Below, in pieces: positions 9,255-21,100 of a DNA stretch of 64,000 nucleotides (positions are counted from its first letter, which is position 1; every line of letters starts with the position of its first letter). The stretch comes from Symbiodinium sp. CCMP2592 (lineage: Eukaryota; Sar; Dinophyceae; Suessiales; Symbiodiniaceae). The DNA is taken from assembly GCA_905221615.1 (NCBI GenBank), contig CAJNDT010000321.1:179152-243151 (forward strand), read 5' to 3'. The translations under genes were made by a program, and so were the position numbers. The notes under the pieces were generated by a model. That model searched no databases and was not told the origin of the DNA. It saw nothing but the letters and a program-made list of their open reading frames with translations.

Positions 9255-12159
9255 GCGAGTGCAATATCATTTGATTAGGGAATAGACCTCAAATCATATT
9301 TGGGATGCTACTATAATTTAAGGTTTATCCCTTAATTAAGGGATATTGGAGTCTCTGGGCTTAAATCCCGTTGCAAGGCTGTTTTGAAGGCCAATGAAGT
9401 GCCCGCTCGCTTGAGTTACAGGCATAGCTAGAGCTTACCCCAAACTCCAAAGTCTAAACTCCAAAACCTTCAATCCAAAGCACTAAGCTTTAAACCCGAA
9501 GGCCTTAGCCCTACGCCCTAAACCCTTGAAGCAGAACCTAAACCCGAAATCCTTAAACCCTAAGCTCTCAACTCTAAGCCCCAAAACACCAAACCGTTCA
9601 CAAGGAGCCCTGCTACCTGCAAATTGGGAGCGTCTTCGAGTTCCGGGACCGGATCGGTCCTGGCTTCGATCGCGATGACCGGGCGATGATCGAAAACGAC
9701 GCTTGCTAGCCGGTGGTATTCACGAGGTGTGTAGAGGGTCTCAGAGGATCTTCGACCGTTCTAGAGGGTTCGAGAGGGTTTTGGCAGATGTACAGATGTT
9801 GAATATGAGGATTATATAGCAATTTGGATGGATTCGATGGGGTTTGCGGGGGCCTTGCTGCTAGTTGGGGTTTATGGGGTGTACCGCGCTCTTATGCAGG
9901 TCCACCGGCTTTCAAAAGCCAAACCCTGGACCCTGAACCCTAAACCCTAAACTCTAAACCACAGACCGCCTAAGCCGTCCAAGCTCTAAGCCTAAGTCCT
10001 AGACAGTCAACCCCATCCCCCAACCCCTAACCCCTAAACCCTAAAGCCTAAACCCTAAACCCTATATCCAACAACGTCGAGTTTTTCGGGCAACGAAGGA
10101 TTGCGACGGCAGGTCCCTTGGGCCATACATCGACGCGGTGAACAGCCTGAATGAAGGACGAGGCTCTGAAGAGAAAAGGGAAGCCATTCATACTGTTGAT
10201 GGACAAAATCCTGCATGACCCTAAGGCCTAAGGACTCTAAACTATGGGAATTATTGTATCTTCCTTATAATGGGTATTGCAGGATTTTGTCCATCAGCAG
10301 TAGGGTTCAGGGTTGAGGGTTGAGGGTTTGGGGTTTAGAGAAGTATTCAGTATGGGGTGGAAAGGTCTGTCATGGTTCATTTATACGGGTATATTAAGGT
10401 TTCGATGATGAAAGAAGCTGCCAGAGGATGGGGTCTTTTCAGAATCGAAATAGGGTTCTTTTCAGGGTTTATTCAAGGGCGTCTTTCAGGGTTCTTATCA
10501 GGGTAGCAATAAGGGTAAGTATAGGGATCTTTATTTTTTTACACAAGCTCCTAGTAGATTCTTAGATACTAAAACCTAAACCCTGAACCCCAAGCCCTAA
10601 ACCCTAAACTTCAACTGCCCGAATCCGTTTCTGGTTTTGCACACACATGCTACTCCAGTTCGGTCTTGCAGGGGCCTCACTCCCTCGGAACTAAGCCCTG
10701 AGGTAGGGTTTAGGGCCATCTAAGCCCCAGATTTAAATCCGGAACCCACCGAGAGTAGGGAGGCCACAGCAGCGCCTCTTAAAGAGCCCCCTTCAAAGTT
10801 TCAGGCTTAGAAGTCGGAAAGCCTGGTCTAGGGTTTAGGCTGTCTGACTTCTGTAGGCGCCGTACAAACTCTTTTACATTGAAAGCGACCGCAGCACTGC
10901 AACGAAGCTCTCAACCCCAAACCCGCACCCTGAACGCCGGAACTCCTTGAACCCTCCAACAGAGGGCACTTCAAAATTCTTGGATTTCCTTGGTGGTTGT
11001 ACGGAGCTGCCTGTTCACCAGCAGTTCCGGGCCGTCCCTAAACCCTAAACCCCTAAACCCTAAACCCAAAACCCTAAGCCAGTCCATGCTTCAGGCATCC
11101 AGGTGCACTCTGCTGGCTTGGAGATCGCACAATCGACGCCAAAACCGAACCTCCGGCATCGATTGCGATGAAAGAATATGCTTGAATATTGAGATGAAGG
11201 AATGGGTTCCTTAAAGGGATCCTTCAACGGATCTAGAAGGGCTCTAGAAGGGAATTAAGGAATGTTCCAAGCATTCGGGGCGTGTGGTTTAGGGTCTACG
11301 TTTAAGGTCTAGGGTTTTTTTGGGGGCGGCAGCAGGCCCTAGACCATCGAAAGGGGGTTTCTACACGCCCAAAACCAGCAAGCAGCAAGACCCGTTTGCC
11401 CTAAACCCCTGAGCCATCAACTCCAAACCCAGGCCGAAGCTCAAAGAACAAGCATTCCAACGCCGAGGAAGAGAAACCCCAAAAACAAAAAAGCCCATAG
11501 ACTCAGAAAGCATGAACCCAAAGCGCCGAGGAAGTACTACTACCGACTAAACTACACCCGCCTGACCTTCGACGAAGACAACTGGACTCAGGGAGAGGAC
11601 GCGTTGCCCGCGAGCCCAATGCCCCACAATTAGGGAATGTTCCGTAAATGATGTAATATGGTTCAAGGTAACTAAAAATTGAGACGGTTTTACCAAAGGT
11701 TTTAGACAGGCTTGATATGGGGTTATGGGTAATTATACCTGCCATAAAGGCCCAAACTTCAAAAGGGGCGCGGCTACAGGTCATATTAGGGCTAGTCAGA
11801 GCCCCGTTCCGGATGGACACCGGGCTCTAGACAGGGATCATTCTATGGCCCCTACTGATATCCCTATAGAGTTATGTTTAAACATTAAAGAACCCCAGGC
11901 CTTAAACACTGCAGCCGAACCCGTCCTGAAAACCAATACAGGTTTAAGGGTTCAGACTTTTCAGGTTTAGGGTTTAGGGATTTAGGGTTCAGGGTTTGGA
12001 GCCTGCAAATGTGACACCCGTCTACCCCTGTCCGTAGCATCATGTAAAGTTGTGAAGTTACGCAGCCTTAAACTCAAGCCCCCCAACCGTAAACACCCCA
12101 ACCCATAAACCCTGTCCTTATGGAGCCCTTCTAGAACCCTTCTCCTCTTACGGAACCCT

Positions 12160-12192
<33 letters not shown>

Positions 12193-15100
12193 CACCGTTC
12201 GAAACCCGCAGAACACCCTCATCGAAGCCTCAAAGAAGGCCTTTTTCGGCCCTGGCAGGCCCTGAGCTTTCAGCACTTTCCTTCCTGGTCCTTCATCCCT
12301 GGCATCGGCAACGGCTGCAATGACTTTCACGTGGTGGAGCAAGCCAAGGATGGGCTCGTCCGAGTCCAGGGTTGAGGGTTTAGGGTTGAGGGTTTTAGGG
12401 TTTTAGGGTTTAGGGTTTAGGGTTTAGGGTTTAGGGTTTAGGGTTTAGGGTAGGGCTTTGGGGTTTAGCAGTGTAGGGGTGAACCAAATAAATATTCAGG
12501 GTTTGGGAGAGCACAGGTTGGGCATCAGGTAGAGTCTCTGTAAGGGTTGCACAGTTGTACAGGGTTGCATAACGGTTCAACAACGGGTTCAGGGTGTAGA
12601 GGCTTGGGACCGGAGGTTAGGGGGTAAGTTGATTCGTATGACTACTCTCATCATGATTCAGCCTTATCTGCTCGGGCTGGAGAAATGATGGTGTGTTTGT
12701 GTACACCGGAGTCTACCTAGCTTAGCATAGCAGTCGGAATAATGGGTCTCAGAATCTCATCCTCTTATGGTCCATCTACACTTACACGACATAAACCCTC
12801 CCGTTTTGCAGGTGGCCAATGCAACGAAGAGAATCTGGATGACGCCGCGCGGCCCCTGGAGCCAGATGTCCAGATCCACAGGCTCGCGCGTTGGGGGTGA
12901 GCGGACGCTAAACCGTTCACACCACACTTCGTCCTAGAAAGCCCACGCCCTAAACCCTTGGCAGACAGACAAAGAAGGACGTCCACCCAACTTAAAAAAC
13001 CTAAACGCCCTGACCTCCCTAAGCCCTGAGCCTGGCAGGATTTAAGATGTCAGGTGTGGTTCTTGATTGCGAACGGGCATCGGGGTAGTTAAGCCTACCC
13101 AAAGCCCTCGTGAATGCATGCTTCTTTCGGATTATCGGACAAACCTTTAACCCTAAACCCTAGACCCCTAAAAACCCTAAGCCCAGCAAGGGCTCTGGGG
13201 TTTTCCCGCCTCATGCTACTTCAACCCTCATTCCCTGCTCCGGGTGGTTCAGCACTACGGTTAGGATTTATGTTTTCTAACATCCAGAAGACTGTCGGCA
13301 TGCATTACTGTTGTTCAAGTCTTCCGATTCTATAGTTTGTTGGTTTTGCAGTTTTAAGTGTTCATGCCGACAGGTTTAGCGCCCCGTGACACACTGAACC
13401 CCACACCCTCCCGTAGTCCCTGCACCCGTAAAGCAACCGACTTCAATCCTAGAAGCCCGAGCCTGCTGCAAGCTGTACTTGGAGGCCCAGGGGACTTAGT
13501 AAGTAGGTTATAAGTAGGGTTATAAGTGCCCTAAACGGAGTTACCTCAATTATAAACCTACTTATAACCTACTCACTACGTCCCCTGGGCCTCCAAGTAC
13601 GTATCAATCCTCAGAACGCAGCTGTCCAAAGTCATTAAGCACACACCAACAAATGAGCCTACGACCGAAACCACGACCACCGAAGTCACAGTATGCCTTT
13701 GAAGGTTACAACCTCGCCGAACATGCGCTTCTAAAACTACACCCATGAAAGATTTACCAGCCTCACGTCTCAAGGCAACAGAAGCAAAGCCCACCCCCAA
13801 ACCAAATGGATATTCCAATGGCGGAATCGTTAACACCCTGCCGTGAGAATGACTCCCCAAATCCTGAAATGCACAGAAGCCGAAACCAAACAACCCAAGC
13901 ATTAGCGAAAGCCGAAGCGGTGAATCTTTAGTAGAGCCTCCATATAGTACACCTACACGACCTGACAATTGTTGAAATTCTGATAAATTTACAGGCCTCC
14001 CATGAACAAAAGGGATTCCGAAAGGACTGTTGTGGCGTGGTCTGTAAATGGGTGGTTGTCAAGATTATGGTCCCTTTTTGGGTACCCAAAATATTAGGTG
14101 CCGTATTATATTAAGGACCCAAAAAGGGCCCATAATTTCGACAACCATCCAAATAACCTCACGTTTCTTCGGCTCTTTTCTCTGCGAGGCGGTCCCCTCC
14201 CCTGGGCTTTCAGCAGCCACCTCGACTCCTGGGACTATTCCCGGAGCTCTGGAGAAAGAAATGGGTTCTTGACTAGAGTAGAACAAAGAAGGGGTTGAAC
14301 AACGTTCCACAGCCTTCTCTTCCTGTGTGCACATTTTTTTTTTTTTTCTTTGCTCTCTCTCTCTCTCTCTCTCGCTCTCGCTCTGTCTCGCTCTCTTTCG
14401 CCCTCGACCTACCGATCGCTTTTGAACAAAAACGTCAGGGTCGAAAGTGCTGCAAAGTTGTTCTTTATCCGGTTAAGGGTTTACGGGTTTTGAGGGGTCA
14501 GATTTAGATAGTTTAGGCGTAAGGCTTAGCTTAGCTTCTAGGTTTAGGGTTACCTGGTTGCAGTACCCGCAGTCGCACCCATCATCCATACAAGCAAGGA
14601 AAAGCAAATGCCGAAGAACCGAGCCGAGGCACGGACTCAGGTTGCATATTCGCAAAGGAAATGGAGTTGCACGAGCCGGAAGTGGCAGCGCCCGTTCCCC
14701 AAAGCTAAGCATCGCAAGCAGTGATTTTTGCTGTTCAGTTTGTTTGAGGCAATCAACATCCTAGTTGTCGAGAAGGTCCCCGAACACCCAGACCTGTGGT
14801 TGACGAAACAGGAGGTCAAGAGGAACACCAAGGTTCGATTTGCACAGCTACAAGAATCACAGAACCATGCTCAGCCGCGTATCAGGGAAAAAGACGGAAG
14901 AACCACAACAAGGCTCGTTTTCTCTGAACACACAAAAGTGTAAAGCAATCGCCGCTCCATCAGGTGAAAAGACCAAGAACACCCGTCAAAGCAGAGCCTG
15001 AGAAGGGGGCATACACCTTCAGGCACAGCGGGCAATCATCAGGTCTCAGGTCTCGGACGCAGCGGTAATCTTTTATAAACCCTGACTCCGACACACAGAC

Positions 15101-18100
15101 AGCAATGCTCGGTAGCAGCAGTTCTAATTGCACGACGTCCCGATCCACTGCCCTAGCTGGACGAGATCCAGAAAACGAAAGGGGGGGAAAGGTCATGCTG
15201 CTTTGGGACGAGCGTGGCCCCGGACAGGCAGTAGCGCCTTTGGGCCAAATGCCAGGCAGCCCATGGAAAAGTCTTGGCCAAAGAGCCGAAGGTTTGTTGC
15301 AAGCTCTGGGCCAGCTGAGTCGACGCATCGCCAAGCTATGTGACTGCTTAAGATCTCGGCGTGCGCGAAGGCCATAGCCGCTGCACTGCAGTGGCCCGCT
15401 CTTTGCTGTGATTCTTTCACGGAACACGCAATGATTACTCAGGCGGTCTCCGAGGCCGTATGCCGAATTGCCCGCTTGCCAACAAACGGCAAGGCTGCTC
15501 GTGGAACAACTTCTCGCGCACGTGCTCTGCTTGACAAGATGAAAGAACTGACAGTTAGGTGGGCGCAAGCATTGTCATCCGAGTCGACCGTGGCGCCACA
15601 GAGCTTGATCAGGTCCAAAACGCCCTCTTCTCCATTCGATATGCCATCTTCCATGCGGTCGGCGTTGTGCAGCTTCTGTGCTGCTGCACGGCTCCACGTC
15701 TCGAGTCGCTGGTAACAGGTGCACCCTCCAACGAAGCATGACGACCCGGCATTCACCTGCGGCAGGAAGCTCCTGGATGCTGACCAAGGCCCGGCATCGC
15801 TGTTGCCGCTGAAGACAATCTTAAGATGCAGCTGATGCCGGCCTCTTGGTCCAGTGAGGCTTCCCGCGCACCTTTGCCGTGGCCGCACTGATGCTCCTTG
15901 TCTGTCTCCGCTCTACATCTTCAGCGCCTCGGAAGCATGACACGTGGCGGGCCGTGCCTGCGTCATGCCTGCTGAACCCGAGGCAAGTTCCTGCTGGAGT
16001 CAGTGAGCGCCCTTCGAGCCCCAGCGAACTGATTGTAATATACTCCTGGACATTTTGCGTGGCGCACTTATGCTTTCCGTGGGTTCTATGGAAGCACGGG
16101 TGGTGGTGGGCGCAGGTTGCGGGAGTGAGAGTGGTTCCGAGTCCTCATGCTTCATAGGAGGGTATTTTAGAGCAATCATAGCATGCATCCAGGTGCGTTC
16201 GGGAGCAGCATAGCAAGGACGGGGTAGCTTTCCTTCCAACCACGCTCTTGCGGAGTGGGTGTGCTGGCAAGCTCGGCTACGACCTCAGCCAGTACTCGCA
16301 GGGACCGAGTAGAAGTGTATGTTTTTGAGGAGCACAGATGTGAGCGCAGATATCGCGGGTGCTGTGGTCAAGCGGATGGCGGACCTTGCGGACGAGATGC
16401 AGAGCGAGGAGTATTTTGCTTCAACTGCAAGACGTTTGGCTTGCAGTCGTTGTCTGGGTCTTCCTCTGTATTCAGGAGCCCGGCTGCCACATGTTGCTGG
16501 ACCGGACATGCTTCAATCCCTCGGCCACAGTGAATTCATCACTCGAGTAATTTCTCAGCGGGCCGAGCCTTTTTTCCTGACGCAGGAGGTGGGTTTGCTT
16601 CAGCGGTGTTTCGATGTTATTTGAAAAGGTACTGGTGCAAAAGCTTGTTTTACTGAAAATTTATTGGAAACAAAACGGCTGCTCACAGAGGTTCCAATTT
16701 TCGTTGTTTTCGTCATAGAGATGTTTGGGTTCCATGCGGGGTTTTAGCGGATTTCATAGGGCGTGTGCAAGCATTTCTCAAGGTTCAACGGGTCTCAATA
16801 CCCCAAATTACAGCATTGACCTCAAGTTATAGCGGGCTCGATATTGCACTGCAGGCTCGATTCCATAAATCAGGGATAAGGAGGGTTCTCTGGCGGCCTT
16901 ACTTATAAGGTTAGATTTTGAGCGAGGTTTAGGCTTCAAAAGTAAGTTTATAAGGGTTAGGGGTTTACGGTTTATGAGGTTTGGGTTTAGGGCTTAAGGT
17001 TGTCATCGCGTTTTGCGTTGAAGGTTGAAGGGGCGGGGTGCTGCCAGGACGGCAGCCCAACAATTTGCGCTGAAAGGGGCCAAGAAGGCGGCAGTGATTT
17101 ATTGGTGCTGCTCCTTGGTCAACAAGCAGTGCCTGTTTGCTCGTTCTTTTCTTGGCTCTCCTCGTGAAATTGCGTCCTGCTGTAGCCGACAAGGCAGCCG
17201 TAGAAACATCGTATAAAACCTTTATAAAGCCCTTGTCTCACCCTACAATATATCACAAAACAATATAAGACTTGATCAAGCCCTAACCGGATACAGGGGA
17301 ACCCAGGCACCAACACCTTCTTCACCGGCGTTGGACAAGGGGCCTTGCAACACCTGGCTGCGAACGGCTTTGATGTAGTGAAGGCGGGGTGCTACAGAAA
17401 CAAAGCCCGGACCTTAAGCTACAAACGCCCAAAGCCCGTGCCGTCCTATTCTAAACCCCAAGCTCCAAGCCCTAAAGCCCGAGTGCCTTGGGGAGAGGAG
17501 GCCCCGGCGGCTGAGGGTGTGGCGTAAAGGGCTGAACCGGAACGAGGAGCCTCAACCTCTATATGCCTTCAAACGCGTCCAGCTCTTCTCGGTTTTGGGC
17601 GTGCGTATTTCTTGAATTAAAGGTTGGGGCCAAAAGGGGGCGCTGGGGGGTAATTTTGTCAAGTCTTCTTCTCCTACTTGTTCTTTTTGACTGTTCTGTT
17701 CATTCCAAATCCCCCTACACCGATGCTGCTTTGTTTGCTGTGATTGTGGTGAGCCAGCCCTGAAACGATGACCCCATGTCAAAAAGACTCAAAACCGCAA
17801 GGGGTGGGAATAATCAGGAAAATTATTCCTGAGCCCATTCTATTGATGGAGGTCCTACATCAGACCATCAGCCCTTCCCCCCAGACTCTAATACGTATAG
17901 GTCCCTGAATAATTGGAATAGGGTTTAGGGGTACACTATGCCATAAAATGACAGTAAGGAACCCCCAAAAGCCTTATTCTCCTTATCAAGGTCCATAAGG
18001 TTTTTGGGGTCCATTGTATATACTTTCCTCATGATGCGGAACCCCCAAAACCCTATTCTGGTTATTAAGCGACCCGTGTTAGACCCGGAGATTTACTCGA

Positions 18101-21100
18101 AAGGCATATGAGGTGCAAGACAACATGACGGTCCTCGAGGAGGCTATCGACTGGGTCATCGCCGAGAGAGTGGACGTCGTGCTGACCTCGCTGCTTCTTG
18201 GTGTAAGTTTCAGAGCTTTGCAGTGATGGAACCCGCGTAAGATCCGATAGAGCACAAACAAATCCTCTACACAACTTCCGGTTTTCCTTTAAACATTCAG
18301 CCCTCAAACCTAAACCCTAAACGCCAAGCCTCTCACGCCAGGACCACGGGAGTCTTCCAACTCTTCCTGGAGAGCCTGGAAGCTAATCGAAATCAGAGCC
18401 TCGCCCTGACCTCTTAGTAGGGTTTCACGGGGCTCATATTAGCTTTTTGCGCGTTTATAGTTTTTTTTGATGGGTTCTCGACTTCGCCCTTTTTGGCGGT
18501 TTTGGGCTTCAGAGTTTTGTTTCCTAGATTTCCGGTTTCAGCATATCCTTCGGTTTGCGGCTGTGGAGTTTTGCGCTCGGGTTGGAGGTTTTAGGTTAGA
18601 GCTTCGCGGTAGATGGTAGAAGACTATGGGTGTGGCTTGCTTCCTATCTGGGGTACCGGAGCAAGGGACAGCTAGAGATTAGTCTCGAAGTTTTATATAG
18701 AACTGACTATACCAGGGAGGCAGAGAGAGGCCATCGAACCCTCTATCTTCAATCCGAAGCCCTTGTAGCTAGGTACGTGCCCGACGGCATCTTTGCAGTG
18801 AATCTCCCTTGGAAGAGAGAGGGGGAGGCATGCTTTGGCTTGGGCGAGACTTGCAGCCACATCCTCACAGGCACTCCTGGGCAGCAGGAGGGAGATCCCT
18901 CAATTTAAGGGGACCCTTCTTAACCCTACTTCTGGCTCTCTTAAAAGGGACCTTATTCCGAGGGTCTATATTCGCAAGGGTCCCCTCGATCCCTCGGCAC
19001 CGGTAACCCATAGATTACAAACCCCCGAAACCAAGGGATATGCCTTTGACTATGCGGGGTTCTTATACCTCAAGCTATAGGGGGTCTTCTTGTGTGTTGA
19101 GGCGTATTCTGTAATTAAGGGTTTTGGCAGGCTCTGGGAGAAAGACGCCGAACCAAAGCCTCAAGCTTTCGAAACCCAGGCTTCCTACCCCTTCCGCCAC
19201 CCATATCGTAGAAGTATAGTTCAGGGTTGAGGGTTTAGGGTTTCGGGTTAGCAGCCTCAAAAGGGTCAATAGTTACCAAGATTCTTCCCGGGGTTCCAGC
19301 CAAAGACTCCTCTTCAAATCATCAATCAAAGCCCCGAAAATGCCCGAATCCGAAACATCCAACCTCCCGCGGCCGTGATCCTCAGGCCTTGCACCCCGAA
19401 AAGCCTGAACCCTAAGCTTGAGCTGAAGCCTTACACCCTCAAACCCTTACACCCTAAACCCTAAATCCCAGAAGCCTAACCTTAAAGCCTTACCCCTTCC
19501 CCCAAGGTTCACTCAGCTCTGAAGCATCAAAGGCGGGCCTTAAGCACTAGGGTTTAGGGTTAGCCGCAAGTTCCAAACATAAAGCCCCAACTGCTAAAAC
19601 AGTGAACAGTGAAGCCAGAAAAGTTAAACAAGCACCTACTCCAGGGTGTATAAGGGCTTGACTAAACATAAACCCTATTCGTCGGGGTTCCTTACTAGGA
19701 TTATAGCACAAGACCCCGCACAACCCTATTCTAATGATTAATACTCTTATACTCAACCTTAAGATTAAAATCCAACTACAAAACCCGTACTGGAAGCTAG
19801 CAAGCCCTATTCTACTAATTATGGCGCCGACAGAAAGTGCGTATTCTAGAACCCTTGAAGGAACCTGAAAACCACATAAAAGGCCTATTCTAACTGTTCA
19901 GGCTCCGGCGTTGAACTGAGAGGACTTGAGCTCCTACGCTTCAGGCGCCCAGCCCTTCGTGTTTCCGCAGATCACGCACGTGATTCGCGACGGCGTCATC
20001 GGCTCCTTCGTACTCAAGTAAGTACTTGGGGGGTTAGGGGACTTAGTAAGTAGGTTACAAGTAGGGTGATAATTGGTGTACTCCATTTAGGGTACTTACA
20101 ACCCTACTTGTAACCTACTTACTAAGTCCCCTGGGCTTCTAAGTAGCCGAGTAGCCTTTAGCTATTGATTTGCGGTACCTCGAGTCCTAAACTCCCAGGT
20201 TCCTGAACTTCGACACTTCTCCCGACGCTGGAGACCAAAAGCCCCGAACCCGAAAATCCTGAACTTTGAATCTTAAGGCATAGAAGAAAGCCCCGCATTA
20301 GACGACCCTGAACCTTCTCGTCCCCGTAGGACCTTCTTGGGTGGGTAGCTGTCAAAATTAGGGCTCCTTTATGGATACCCTAAAAATTAGGTGCCGTATC
20401 AAAATTAGGGACCCAAAACGGGACCATAATTTTGACAACCACCCAGATAGGAGCCACTACAAGCACTTACACATAGACTCTTAAACATAACATCCTCACA
20501 AAGCGGGTTGGAACCCAACGCCTAAAACCTTAACTTCTAGGCCTGCAGGGGGGGGGGGGGCGAACAGGCGTGGAACACCGAAACCCACAGTTTCCGCCAT
20601 GCACCCAAAACCCGAAACCCTAATGTGGGAACCTGATTAAGAAACCCTAGGTCTTTATTAGGGTTCCTCATATGAGTCCTACTATTTTGGGGTTTTAGGC
20701 TCAGGGTTTCTTAATCAGGTTCCTATATAAACCCAACACCCCAAAACCCTCCTCGTGATAGAAAACCGCGTGTGGCGCCCTAAAGGGGACCCAATTTTTT
20801 TTGACCCTTTTATTTTTTATTTTTTTGCCCTTTTTTTTTGTTTGCCCTTCCGTGGGAAGGAAGGAAGGAAGGAAGAGAGGAAGAGAGGAAGGAGGGAAGG
20901 AAGAAAGGAAGGAGAAAACAAACAAGGAAGGAAGCAAGAAAGGAAGGATGGAAGAAAAAAGGAACGTAATCGTATATACACTGATACCTGCGCAACACTG
21001 GACTTCATTGATGGCATTGCAGGTCACCCATGCCCGATCAAAGCTATGAATCAACGATGCAGCACGCGCGCAGGATTGCAACTCGGCACCACCTTCCACA

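Noticed and set aside
13576-13968. 130-codon minus-strand frame
   Set aside because: No recognisable domain or splice context, and it begins inside the arm of a family G element.
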